The notes under the pieces were generated by a model. It had not been told where the DNA came from and searched no databases. It was given only the letters and a program-made list of their open reading frames with translations. From Cyclostephanos tholiformis (lineage: Eukaryota; Bacillariophyta; Thalassiosirophyceae; Thalassiosirales; Thalassiosiraceae): a DNA stretch of 13,754 nt. Of this stretch, positions 1 to 8,826 are shown one piece after another; positions within the stretch are counted from its first letter, which is position 1; the number at the start of each line of letters is the position of its first letter. The stretch is from positions 1 through 13,754 of the forward strand of contig JALLPB010000670.1 of NCBI GenBank assembly GCA_036939975.1, in the 5' to 3' direction. Made by a program: the position numbers and the translations under genes.

Positions 1-184
1 ATTTTTTTATGCGTATATGCTCAACGCTCAAAGAAATCACAGCCTTAGTCAGAAATTTCTCTCTTATCGCTCTAGAGAGGTTCCTGACAACTCTCCTCAT
101 CCGTCCTCGCCCAACCTTGAAGCAGTGGCAGGCGACAGGTCGAGGTCGATTCGCAGGGATTGGCGGAAGTTGTGATAGGAGAAA

Positions 185-2579
185 ATGGAGCTTACTTTAA
201 CTGGTGGAACAGCAATGTTAAAAGCTCCTGTTTCAGCCGAGTCTCTTGTTCGGCGACAGCAGCATCTATTTTCCACCGTTAATTCTGGTGGTGCGGCAGT
301 AGCGGCCGCCGTTTTGCCACACCAGCACAATCACAGTCACGGTCATCACGATCACAATGATTGCAATCACAGCCATAATGCTCGGCCCGCATTAATGCCT
401 GTGTCCACTCTTTTACCCTCCAAGGAACAAGCGCAGCGGTTCAAAACCAATAAGCACTATCGTCTGAACATTTTATCAAATGTGGTGCGAGGAGGCACAT
501 ACTCCCTTTTTATTGAATTATTGGATTCACTCTTCACAGATAGTGAGGTCGAGGGGAGAAATACCGCAGCCCTATCACTTAAAGATGCTGATCCAATTTT
601 GCTAGCTCAGATGTTGGATGGATACGGCGCCGACGGGCACACGCTGACTCATTGGTGTGCCAAGAGAGGTAAGCTCTTTAATGGTGCACTCATTCGTTTT
701 ATACATGCAGGTTTGCTCAGATTACATTCTGTCACTATTTTGCTTACACCAAGGCGACGAGCCCCGTTTCTTAGCTTTTCTCATTGAGAAATCTTACGTC
801 CGCAATGGTGCGAAGCTTCTTATTGATCTTCATGTCCCGTCCAAAGATTCGGTTGGAATGTATCCTCTACACTGGGCTGTGATCGAAGGCACAATTCCAC
901 TTGTTTCCATGCTGCTCCAACATTTGGAGGAGCGACCGTCCCCGTATCAACGCTCATCATCTGTACCATCATCTTTCTTGATATCGCAGGATGAAAATGA
1001 CCTTGCATCTGATAGCGCTAGCGTGAACCCCTCGAATATTGGGATTGATGCCCAAGATTTATCTGGATGCACGCCTCTTCTAATCGCATCTCAATACGGT
1101 CATCCAGACCTTGCAGCTTTTCTTATTCGCCGAGGGGCAAATCCCCATGCCGTTGATTCGAGCCGCGACACAGCATTGCACTGGGCAGCTTACAAAGGAT
1201 CTGTCGAGGTTTGTGGACTGCTCCTTCACTTGCTTGGAGTAGAGGGGCAGTTAGATTCGTTGGATGCATTCGGCCAGACGCCACTTCACTTGGCCAGCTT
1301 ACGGGGAAATACAGACACCGTTATGTTTCTTATGGAAGAGGCAGAGAGTGTAGGCTATATGTCAAATAATCCCGATTCAACAGCGGTAGTGAGGGTGGGC
1401 TCAAAGATAACAATGTCAAACAAATCACCATTTCTGTATCCCGGGAAATTATTGGTCATGACAGATAGAGAAGGGAAGACGCCAAAGGACCTTGCTATCA
1501 AAAAGAAGAAGCTAGGTTGTGAAATGCTACTGCAAGAGTACGAAGAAAAATACCTGCTGCCGAAACGATCTATTCTCTCGCGAATGGGACAGAGTTGCCG
1601 AGACCTCTTTTCCATGCATAATTGGAAGGCGTGGATGGGGATGAGTGGAGCTGACACTTCGAATAGTCAGTTGCTAACATTTCCATTTTACTGGATGACA
1701 GCGCATATACTACTAGCGGGTGTCATTTACGTAACTGAATTTGTAGGTCTTGGAAGCAGGCTCTCAATTGGAGAAAATTCTATACTCTTGGATAGGATTG
1801 ACCTTCATATTTTCTTCCTGGCATTCTGGATCGCGACGTGGGGTAACTTGTACGGGGTATATAAAACCAACCCAGGTATTCTAGATGCACGAAGCGTCAA
1901 CGACTCGTCACGTTCCAATAGTGGAAGGTATCCAAAAGACAAAATCAGCCTGGAGATGGAGGCTATAACAAAGGAGTTGCGCCAGCAATACGATGCTGTG
2001 ATTGATTCATACAGCAAAGACTTTCCACCGCAGGATAAAAGAGTCAATCTTTGTCACAGCTGCCGCATTGTCAAGCCGTTGCGATCAAAGCATTGCCGAG
2101 TGACACGGCGATGTGTCCTATTGTTTGATCACCACTGTCCTTTTGTTGGCGCCACAATCGGGCTTTACAACTACCTTTACTTTTTTCTCTTCCTCATTGC
2201 CTTCTGTTTGATGGCGGTTGGATTCATCGCTGCATGGATTATTTTCCTGATTCGTTCCAATCCTTTTCCCAAGGGTGCATTCTTGATGGGTGGATATTTT
2301 TCGCTATACCTCATCCCAGTCGGATTCATGGCGTGTTATCATGCTAATCTTGTGCTTAGCAACATTTCCACGAATGAACAGATGAATGTTCGCAAATATC
2401 GTTATTTTTGGGACGAGAGCGGCCGTTTTCACAACCCTTTCAACCGAGGGATAAGCAACAATATCTCCCAGCGATGTTGCCCTGATCGTAGCTCATATGA
2501 TCTTGGTTGTTTTGCTGGGGAAGTAGAACTTACAAGAGATGGCGAGGAAAGACAGTCGATGGTAGGCAACATGGTCTGA
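185..2579 (+). CDS. Ankyrin-repeat DHHC protein S-acyltransferase (Akr1/HIP14-like)
   Basis: Two exons, 185-668 and 754-2579, encode 769 residues. The family transfers palmitate to cysteines of cytosolic proteins at Golgi or endosomal membranes. The N-terminus (46-65) has nine His in 20 residues. Ankyrin repeats follow at about 148-175, 192-221, 263-295, 296-323, 332-359 and 399-427. Predicted membrane segments lie near 468-494, 509-531, 634-661 and 672-691, with an NPG motif at 534-536 after the second. The Cys-rich domain is 595-634, with the catalytic DHHC at 620-623 (Cys623). A TTxE-like STNE lies at 700-703 and an NPFNRG motif near the C-terminus. Odd: two conserved zinc-site cysteines are Thr (612, 629), and CPW is CPF. 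The ATG at 185 has A at -3. The intron acceptor at 753 restores ankyrin spacing; one at 720 would add 11 residues in frame. Family assignment is firm; substrates are unknown. Confidence 0.93.
669..753 (+). other. Intron of the ankyrin-DHHC gene
   Basis: 85 bases with donor GTAAGC and acceptor ACCAAG, phase 1. Splicing joins WCAKRG to DEPRFLAFL, giving a normal ankyrin repeat. Unspliced, the exon 1 frame runs to a stop at 785-787. A second AG at 719-720 is also in frame and would give a 52-base intron and 11 extra residues. Confidence 0.82.
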
Positions 2580-2765
2580 GTAGCTCCGTGACAACAATAC
2601 AACAAAACAAACGTGTTAACTGATCCTGGTACAGCTTGCAAATTTAACAAGAAAAGTGATATAGTTTTGGCATTCTGCAAATCAAACTCAGTGACACGAG
2701 TAGTACTATGATGATAAAAATACACATATAAAAAAAACAGGTCATTCGAGCCATCAATCTGAATA
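2580..2765. other. Convergent 3' intergenic spacer
   Basis: This 186-base A/T-rich gap separates the stop codons of the ankyrin-DHHC gene (+) and the helicase gene (-). It must hold both 3' ends and polyadenylation signals. I see no canonical AATAAA that I would assign with confidence. Confidence 0.5.
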
Positions 2766-5237
2766 TCATCTTCTAGCTGAGCCGCCACGTTCATCATCGC
2801 CACCCCTGCGACGGCCACCCCTACCACGACCACCTCTACCACTATTAAGCCTACCGCTCCCACGGCCTCGGCCACCACTACCGCCGATGCCAAGGACACG
2901 AGCGCCGAGCTTCGCGCCCTGCACGTAGTCGCTCTTCCTCGAGCTCAGGCCCTCCAGCGACTCGCCCCTTTGGACGGCCCCCTCAATCGCCGAAGCGAGG
3001 ACACGATCGCGCTTCGTGACGAGGGCCGTGACCTTACCCTCCCCCCTTTTCGTGCCGGGGGCGCCCGTCGAGCCGCCCATCCCGCGGGCGGTGCGTCCAG
3101 CCCGATGGAGGTAGTCGATGGGATTCAATGGGAAGTCGAACATCACCACGTGATCAACGTGCGGAACGTCCAGTCCCCGCGACGCTATGTCGGTGCACAC
3201 CAGGACGGACGCGCCGTCGCCCTCAGTTCCGACCCTGCGAAACTCGCGCAGGTTCCCCTCCCGATCGGCCGAGTTGAGATCGCCGTGGTAGCACAATGAG
3301 GACACGCCGGACTCGGCGAGCGCGTGTTCAGCGGCGCGACAGCTGGCAACCGTGTTGCAAAAGACGAGCGTGAGTGGGAGAGGGCCGCCGCCGCCGCCGC
3401 CGTCGTCGTCGTCGTCATCGCAGCCATTCCGACCATCGCGCTTCCGCCGTTCTCCCCCAGCCACGATGTCCACGAGGAGCGAGAGCTTGTCGGCGCCGCC
3501 GACGTTTACGAACACCTGCTTGAGACGGGGTACTACACGATGTAGTCCCGGTGCGGTCAGGACTCGTATGTCCCTGGGCAGAGCGATCTTCACCGCGTTC
3601 GGATTGGCATCCTCCTCGTCGTCATCGTCGTCGACGCCGCCGCCACCACCATTCTTCTTCTCGGAGTTGTTGCTGTTCTGCTTCCCGTACACCCTCTTCG
3701 GCTCGAACGGCAGCTCCGGCCTATCCAGCGCCCGCCTCACCGCCGGCGTGAGAGTGGCCGTCGTGAGTATCACCTGCGGCGCGCCCTCCGCGAGTAGCAG
3801 CTTACCGCTCCTGTACTCCCCCGCCTCCACGACCTTCTTCCTGTATAGCATGGGATGCAACAATTTACCGAGATCGCCCTGAAACCCCTGCTCGAGCATC
3901 GTGTCCATCTCGTCGATGACCACGTGTCGAACGCTACCGAGGTAGACGTCTCCGGCGTCGCGGTGCTTCACGAGTCGACCGGGCGTCGCAACCAATACGT
4001 CCACGGGACGATCCGATAGTCGTTTCCTTTGGGAGCTGTAATCGTCGCCCCCGACCAATATGTCGCTCGACACCTTACACACGTGTCCCACGGACTTCAA
4101 TACCGATAGTATCTGCCGAGCGAGCTCCCTCGTGGGGGCAAGCACGAGCGCGCGGGGACGGCGCGGACGGCGCAATCGGGACAATGCCTCCGCCCTCAGC
4201 AGCTCGTTCGTAACGTCGCCCAATGCCATTAGCTCCTGCGCTCGCAGGGATTGGACGATGGGCAGGATGTAGGCGAGGGTCTTGCCGCTGCCAGTGGCGG
4301 CCGCGAAGGCGATCGATCGCGCGGGGGGGATGATCGTCGTCGTCGTCGTCGTCGTCGTCGTCCCGTCGTTCCCGCCCATCGTCACGCCATCCTCCCACGA
4401 CGACGACGACGACTTCCCCCCCCCCTTTCTTTCGTCCGTTTCCACGTGCGCCATGCGATCCTTGCACGCCATCAGTATCTCCGGTATCGCCATTCGCTGG
4501 ACCGGCGTGGGGCCGTCGATCAATCCCAGTCCGCGCCTGTCGTTCGCATCCCCCACGACGGCATCGACTAGTTCCGTCAATAGTCCGAGCTTGGACCATT
4601 CCAATGAGCCGTCGACGTTCTTCCCGCTACCACCGACGTGGCCGTTGTTTACCATCGTCGCCGGGAGGGAGTCGTCGAAGGACGACCGTGGTGCGCGGAA
4701 GGGCGACGACGACCTCGAGGCGAGGGAAGCGCCGCCATCCGCGGCGGCCGATGGCCTCGACGGCGTCGAGGAGGTCGTGGAGTAGGGCAGCCTCGACGAC
4801 GACGTTTCCGACCGGCGATCGCGGCCGTCGTCGCCGCCGCCACCGCCGAGGAAGGAGCCATCGTCGTCGCCGAACAACGACAGCCTTGACGATGATCCGG
4901 GGACGGACCGACCGGTTCGACCGACAAGCGAGGGGAGTGGGGATGTCGTCGTGGTCGACCACGCGATTTGTTGGAACGCGAGGGGAGGACGGCCGTTCCC
5001 ACGTCGCATCATCGTCCCATCGCGCCGCGGTGGGTCCGATGGACGACGACGTCCCGCCGTCACCGCCGACGACGACGGGGTCGATGAAGATGATGCCGCG
5101 GCTCGGGACACTCGTGGGCGAGGCAAATATTGTTGCTGCCTAGCTAGGATGGACGACAGTGTCGATGCCGTCAGCATTATGGCGTGGATCGTTCTTCGAT
5201 GCCTGCTGACGTTGTTAATATTCTTCTTCTTATTCAT
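2766..5237 (-). CDS. DEAD-box-family (DEMD) ATP-dependent RNA helicase
   Basis: Single exon, 823 residues from the first in-frame ATG at 5237; ATG 5177 has a better context (A at -3) and would remove 20 residues. Motifs in order: Q motif TPVQ (Q247), motif I ATGSGKT (314-320), PTREL (368-372), TPGR (418-421), motif II DEMD (442-445), motif III TAT (493-495), motif IV VFC (near 625), motif V TDIASRGLD (682-690), motif VI HRAGRTAR (711-718). The C-terminus (about 787-823) is RGG-rich, as in RNA-binding tails. The N-terminus has a basic stretch, then a hydrophobic segment (about 17-32), then a long Ser/Arg/Gly-rich region. That suits an organelle presequence, but mitochondrion or plastid cannot be decided. 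Low-complexity inserts lie at about 270-305 (Thr9), 517-547 and 594-619. DEMD and TAT replace the usual DEAD and SAT. The family is known for RNA unwinding and ribosome assembly; the RNA target here is unknown. Confidence 0.92.
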   Translation of the reverse strand: MNKKKNINNVSRHRRTIHAIMLTASTLSSILARQQQYLPRPRVSRAAASSSSTPSSSAVTAGRRRPSDPPRRDGTMMRRGNGRPPLAFQQIAWSTTTTSPLPSLVGRTGRSVPGSSSRLSLFGDDDGSFLGGGGGDDGRDRRSETSSSRLPYSTTSSTPSRPSAAADGGASLASRSSSPFRAPRSSFDDSLPATMVNNGHVGGSGKNVDGSLEWSKLGLLTELVDAVVGDANDRRGLGLIDGPTPVQRMAIPEILMACKDRMAHVETDERKGGGKSSSSSWEDGVTMGGNDGTTTTTTTTTIIPPARSIAFAAATGSGKTLAYILPIVQSLRAQELMALGDVTNELLRAEALSRLRRPRRPRALVLAPTRELARQILSVLKSVGHVCKVSSDILVGGDDYSSQRKRLSDRPVDVLVATPGRLVKHRDAGDVYLGSVRHVVIDEMDTMLEQGFQGDLGKLLHPMLYRKKVVEAGEYRSGKLLLAEGAPQVILTTATLTPAVRRALDRPELPFEPKRVYGKQNSNNSEKKNGGGGGVDDDDDEEDANPNAVKIALPRDIRVLTAPGLHRVVPRLKQVFVNVGGADKLSLLVDIVAGGERRKRDGRNGCDDDDDDGGGGGGPLPLTLVFCNTVASCRAAEHALAESGVSSLCYHGDLNSADREGNLREFRRVGTEGDGASVLVCTDIASRGLDVPHVDHVVMFDFPLNPIDYLHRAGRTARGMGGSTGAPGTKRGEGKVTALVTKRDRVLASAIEGAVQRGESLEGLSSRKSDYVQGAKLGARVLGIGGSGGRGRGSGRLNSGRGGRGRGGRRRGGDDERGGSARR
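4335..4361. repeat. CGT trinucleotide microsatellite coding Thr9
   Basis: Nine perfect CGT units on the + strand, read as ACG on the minus strand, encode nine Thr (residues 293-301) in the helicase between the Q motif and motif I. Similar shorter GTC/GAC tracts recur through this gene and encode Asp-rich inserts. Confidence 0.9.
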
Positions 5238-5545
5238 CTCCCCTCCTCCTTCGCGCGGTTGTTGTTTTGGGGGGAAATGATGTTCTACCGAAGGAAAAGT
5301 GAGCGCGAGCGAGCGATTCGATGCAGACAACAACAATATAATATAGGTATTATGATGTCGTCTTGGGAGAAGAAGTTCTTGGTTTGTGGTTGTGGGTCGA
5401 AGTAAATTAAATGGTGCAGAAGGCCAGACGTTGTGGGGATTATTATATTTATCCGTGCACGGGCATGACCATGACTGACCAATATAATATTATTCTATTC
5501 TATTCGACGATCGGTGTGGTTACATTCCATTCCAAAGGTGTCACG
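5238..5545. promoter_or_regulatory. Divergent promoter region, helicase / repeat protein
   Basis: 308 bases lie between two divergent starts. The region is A/T-richer than the helicase gene. It has CCAAT at 5479-5483 followed by an AT-rich TATA-like stretch (5482-5492), about 55-65 bases before the chosen ATG at 5546. An in-frame ATG at 5411 (T at -3) could extend the downstream protein by 45 residues, but that stretch resembles untranslated leader. Promoter function is inferred from position only. Confidence 0.4.
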
Positions 5546-6703
5546 ATGGTCGAAGTCGATGGCGCTCCCCCTGCAGACAACGGTATTTCCTCTGTTGGTG
5601 GGGAAACTGATGCTTTCGTTGAGGCCGGTGAGTCCGCCCCTAAGCTAGTGGTCGATGGCGGCGCCCACCCTGCAGACGGTGGTTTCTCTCCTGTTGGCGA
5701 GGACTCTGATCCTTCCAAAGAGACTGGTGATTCCGCCCCTACGAACGTAGTCGATGGCGTCGTCTCCCCTGTAGACGGTGGTATTTCCTCTGTTGGTGGG
5801 GAAACTGATGCTTCCGTTGAGGCTGGTGAGTCCGCCCCTAAGCTAGTGGTCGATGGCGGCGCCCCCCCTGCAGAAGGTGGTTTTTCTTCTGTTGGCGAGG
5901 ACTCTGATCCTTCCAAAGAGACTGGTGATTCCGCTCTAGACGGCGGTATTTCCTCTGTTCGTGGGGAAATTGAAGCTTCCGTTGAGGAAGGTAGCTCCGC
6001 TTGTACAAAATCGTGTACCAGAAAGATGAATATTGTGTCTTATTTGCAGGAGCACGGTTATTCGCTGCGTACTCTTGTAGCCATGAGCCATGGATTGAAG
6101 AAGAACGATGGCACGCTAATATTCGACATCACCGCTGAGCCATTCGCGTCGATTCCTACAAAAGCAGTCAATGCACTTGCAAGCGACTATCGCAGTGAGG
6201 TGAGACGGCGACATTCTTACTCTCACGAGAACGAAGATCCTCGTCTTCCTCGCCCGTTGCTGTGGTCCATCCAGAAGTGTCAGGAGTGGCTCGATCGCCA
6301 CCCGATCGATGACGGTGGGGAACTGGACGTCATTGCCACAGAGATTGAGAAGTATAGAATACTTGCAGAAAAGGCAGCTGCCGAGAGAAAAGCTAAAGAC
6401 GAAGGAGCCCTGAATGGTGGGAAGAAATGGCCAGGAAAAAATATAATTCTTCGCATGATGCATGCACTCGTGGATCAAGACGAAATGAACCGGGCATATC
6501 TTACCCGCCATAGAGCTTATCTTACCCGCCAACGCCAGATTGCTGTTAAGATCATTGAAAAGAACAAGGATATGGTCGATGTGCTTGCTCGGCAAATGGC
6601 AGAAATTGATGAGGAGATTCGGGTCGCCGAGATTAAGATGTTCTCTGCAACTCCTGTGCGCAACAAACGTTCTACCAGCAATGCTGGCAGTGAAAGTGGC
6701 TAG
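5546..6703 (+). CDS. Unrecognised repeat protein with coiled-coil C-terminal half
   Basis: Single exon, 385 residues. I do not recognise the family. Residues 2-155 are acidic, Gly/Ser/Pro/Val-rich repeats of 33 residues in alternating types. Type A reads GGISSVGGETDASVEAGES; type B reads GGFSPVGEDSDPSKETGDS. The order is A, B, A, B (short), A (partial). From about 156 the protein is more complex and charged: a segment near 160-230, a Trp-containing motif (LLWSIQKCQEWLDRHPI, about 238-254), a Lys/Glu/Ala helix near 258-285, and a likely coiled coil at 330-365. There is no signal peptide or clear membrane segment. The ATG at 5546 has A at -3 and G at +4; the in-frame ATG at 5411 is in a weaker context. 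Absence of introns, repeats and a coiled coil would suit either a lineage-specific host gene or a mobile-element accessory protein; nothing in the sequence decides this. Confidence 0.72.
   Translation: MVEVDGAPPADNGISSVGGETDAFVEAGESAPKLVVDGGAHPADGGFSPVGEDSDPSKETGDSAPTNVVDGVVSPVDGGISSVGGETDASVEAGESAPKLVVDGGAPPAEGGFSSVGEDSDPSKETGDSALDGGISSVRGEIEASVEEGSSACTKSCTRKMNIVSYLQEHGYSLRTLVAMSHGLKKNDGTLIFDITAEPFASIPTKAVNALASDYRSEVRRRHSYSHENEDPRLPRPLLWSIQKCQEWLDRHPIDDGGELDVIATEIEKYRILAEKAAAERKAKDEGALNGGKKWPGKNIILRMMHALVDQDEMNRAYLTRHRAYLTRQRQIAVKIIEKNKDMVDVLARQMAEIDEEIRVAEIKMFSATPVRNKRSTSNAGSESG
5549..6010 (+). repeat. 99-base coding tandem repeat with 198-base higher order
   Basis: Units start at 5549, 5648, 5747 and 5846, each 99 bases except the fourth (90, 5846-5935), then a partial unit at 5936-6010. 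Units 1 and 3 resemble each other more than their neighbours, as do 2 and 4, so a 198-base pair was duplicated as a block. The junction of units 4 and 5 has lost 33 bases in frame. Confidence 0.88.
6491..6532 (+). repeat. 21-base tandem duplication in the coiled-coil region
   Basis: Two adjacent 21-base copies encode RAYLTRH and RAYLTRQ (from residue 316). The reading frame is kept. Confidence 0.85.
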
Positions 6704-7076
6704 TGGTAACATCAAGGCGAGTAGAGCAGACACCAGTAGCTAGTTCTAATATCAATTAAATGTATTTTTTGTTTTCATATTATGATGGCAGTAATGAATG
6801 CTACTTACCTTGTCGTGAATTATTTTCCTCTTGAGAAATCAGACTCTCTGGCATGAAGGTAAATGGAAGGATTGTTCAAGACTTGGACCACTGTAGAAAA
6901 GGAAAGCGCCCGGTCACGGTATGATTGAAAGAAAAAAGCAAGGGGGAGGTGCCCCGTTAAAATTTTTTCTGGGTGGACAGCAATCTAACGACTAGGAATT
7001 CATTCGGATTAATTTTGAATACACGTCTACTCCCGAACACCAGTTTCCTCACGAACGGCGTGTTCCATTCCAACCT
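6704..7076. other. Convergent 3' intergenic spacer
   Basis: 373 bases between the stop codons of the repeat-protein gene (+) and pyruvate kinase copy A (-). It is A/T-rich near 6745-6785 and around 6950-6970. I see no ORF with coding character, no RNA gene and no clear repeat. It presumably holds the two 3' untranslated regions. Confidence 0.5.
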
Positions 7077-8826
7077 CTAGCTGATAGTACAACCGTTGAA
7101 CTCGGCATTGTTATTATCCAAATACGCCGCCTTGACCGGATCGTCCACCACGCGTAAGATTTTGATCTCGCTCGTGTTGCCCCAGCCGGTGATCCCGCAA
7201 AGGATGACCACGGGATCGCCGACGTTTGCTATTCCCGCGATGCGACACTCCCTCATCACCTCCCCGTTCAATTTTTCGGTATCCTCCAACGTGTCGACGA
7301 CGTACGCGTAACATCCCTTGAGCATACCGAAGCACTGCCTAGCAACTCGAGCGCTCGGGGTGAGTACCGCCACCGGCACGCCCGGTCGGAACTTGGCGAC
7401 CCGTCGTGCCGTGGCGCCCGATTCCGAATAAACGATGATCGCCCTCGCGCCGACGTCCACGGCCGTCTTGACCGCGGACGACGCCAACGATTCGGACGAG
7501 TTCAGCTCATACCGCCTCTTCACAGAATTGCACACCGACTGGTACAGCTCGTTGAAGTTGACGGAGCTCTCGGCCTCGCTGCACGTGCGAGCCATGATCT
7601 CCACGGCCTGACGGAAGTACGTTCCGTTCGCGGTCTCACCCGATAGCATGACGGCGTCGGTGCCATCGTAACACGCGTTGGCGACGTCGGAGCACTCGGC
7701 TCGCGTGGGACGGGGATTCGTGATCATGGATTCGAGCATCTGAGTGGCGGTGACCACCGGCTTCCCGGCGATGTTCGCCTCCCTTATCATGTACTTCTGG
7801 GCGAGGAATACCTTCTCGGGGGGGATCTCCATCCCGAGGTCGCCCCTCGCGACCATGATACCGTCGGTAACACGGAGGATGTCGAGGTAATTCTCGAGTC
7901 CCTCCTGATTCTCTATCTTCGATATGATCTTGATGCCAGATCCGCCATTCTCCGCGAGTACCTTGCGTATGTGCGTAACGTCGGATGCCTTGCGCACGAA
8001 GGACGCCGCGATCAGGTCGATGTCGTTCTTGATTCCCCAGTTGATTATATCGTCGACGTCCTTCTCGGTCAACGTCGGCAGGTCGACGACAACTCCGGGA
8101 AGGTTCATGTTCTTTCGCTCGCCTATCGACGCGTTGTTCTCGATGCGGCACACGACTTCCCCCCCCTCGACGTCGCACGATATCACGGTCAGTACGACCG
8201 ACCCGTCCGCGATCAATATGGATTGACCCGGATTGACGCTCGACGCTAGCTTCTCGTACGAGCACGCGAGTTTCGAGCTATCGCCCCTGTAGTCGTAATT
8301 TGACGTTAGGGCGATTGTATCCCCCTTCCTGAGCGCGATTTTCGTTGCGCCATTCGCGAAGAATCCAGTGCGTATCTCCGGACCCTTGGTGTCGAGGAGT
8401 ACGGCTATATTTTATTATATTTCATACGAGGAGAGCGGCGAAGGGCGAGAGGGGGGGGGGATGGGTGGGAGGGGGGGATGGGTGGGCATGCGAATATTAC
8501 ATCGCCACGAAGATATGCATATCGCCCACTCGCGATTATTATATCATTCACCCCTTACCGACGTTCTGATTCATATTCTTCGCGGCCTGTCGTAACCTAT
8601 CCAAGCACGCCTTGTGACCCTCGTGATCGCCGTGACTGAAGTTGAATCGGGCGACGTTCATCCCCGCCTCGATCATTTGTTCGAGTTTCGGCACGTCCCA
8701 ACACGCCGGTCCCATCGTGCAGAAAATCTTCGTGCGGCGATTGCCCAAGTTGCCGGTATTCTTAATGGTATCGAGGTTGATGAAACCCCCGGCGAGTAGG
8801 GGGATGTCGGCGGTATTGGATATCAT
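7077..8826 (-). CDS. PYK: Pyruvate kinase, copy A
   Basis: Two exons on the minus strand, 8826-8559 and 8404-7077, encode 531 residues. The enzyme converts phosphoenolpyruvate and ADP to pyruvate and ATP, the last step of glycolysis. Visible features: ARFNFSHG (R60, N62, S64), DTKGPEIR (94-101), the catalytic Lys252 in SKIENQEG, Mg2+ ligands Glu254 and Asp278 ([12 protein letters not shown]), and Thr310 in ATQMLESM, followed by NPRPTRAE and LSGETANG. Glu99 in GPEIR is the residue found in K+-dependent kinases. The N-terminus shows no presequence, so the protein is probably cytosolic. The C-terminus runs past the last beta strand by about 25 residues (DDPVKAAYL onwards), absent in copy B. The start at 8826 has A at -3; the frame upstream has no other ATG. 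It shares the intron 1 position with copy B and lacks copy B's second intron. Confidence 0.97.
7759..7868 (-). repeat. 110-base tract identical to 10509-10618 in copy B
   Basis: The reverse complement of 7759-7868 matches 10509-10618 without a mismatch, silent positions included. It encodes the Mg2+-binding [12 protein letters not shown] segment through NIAGK. Sequence on both sides differs at silent sites. The arrangement is an inverted repeat because the genes face away from each other. Confidence 0.93.
8405..8558 (-). other. Intron of pyruvate kinase copy A
   Basis: 154 bases, donor GTAAGG, acceptor AATATAG, phase 1. Splicing joins NQNV to [10 protein letters not shown] through a split Ala codon. 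The same codon position and phase carry intron 1 of copy B, so this intron predates the duplication. Confidence 0.93.
8451..8486 (+). other. G-quadruplex-type G-run cluster in an intron
   Basis: Six G-runs (10, 3, 3, 7, 3 and 3 G) lie at 8451-8460, 8463-8465, 8467-8469, 8471-8477, 8480-8482 and 8484-8486, with loops of one or two bases. They are on the + strand, which is the template strand of pyruvate kinase copy A; the intron RNA is C-rich. Confidence 0.8.

Noticed and set aside
9..200. 63-codon ORF upstream of the ankyrin-DHHC gene
   Set aside because: It is short, has no family likeness and overlaps the start of the real gene in another frame. The first 184 bases are best read as leader or promoter.
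2429..2899. 156-codon minus-strand ORF across the 3' ends of genes 1 and 2
   Set aside because: It overlaps the end of the ankyrin-DHHC coding region and the RGG tail of the helicase in other frames and is low in complexity.
4075..4599. Long overlapping ORFs within the helicase, both strands
   Set aside because: GC-rich trinucleotide runs keep several frames open. Their products are Arg/Pro/Asp-rich low-complexity sequence, while the helicase frame carries all motifs.
5238..5336. Extension of the helicase to 5336
   Set aside because: The upstream frame is open but begins at TTG, not ATG. The first in-frame ATG is at 5237.
5500..5916. 138-codon minus-strand repeat ORF
   Set aside because: It is the antisense of the 99-base repeats. 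Because the repeat unit is a multiple of three, any open frame stays open through all units. The plus frame continues into a long nonrepetitive region.
5549..6010. CRISPR-like array
   Set aside because: The repeats are contiguous coding units without unique spacers, and the DNA is eukaryotic.
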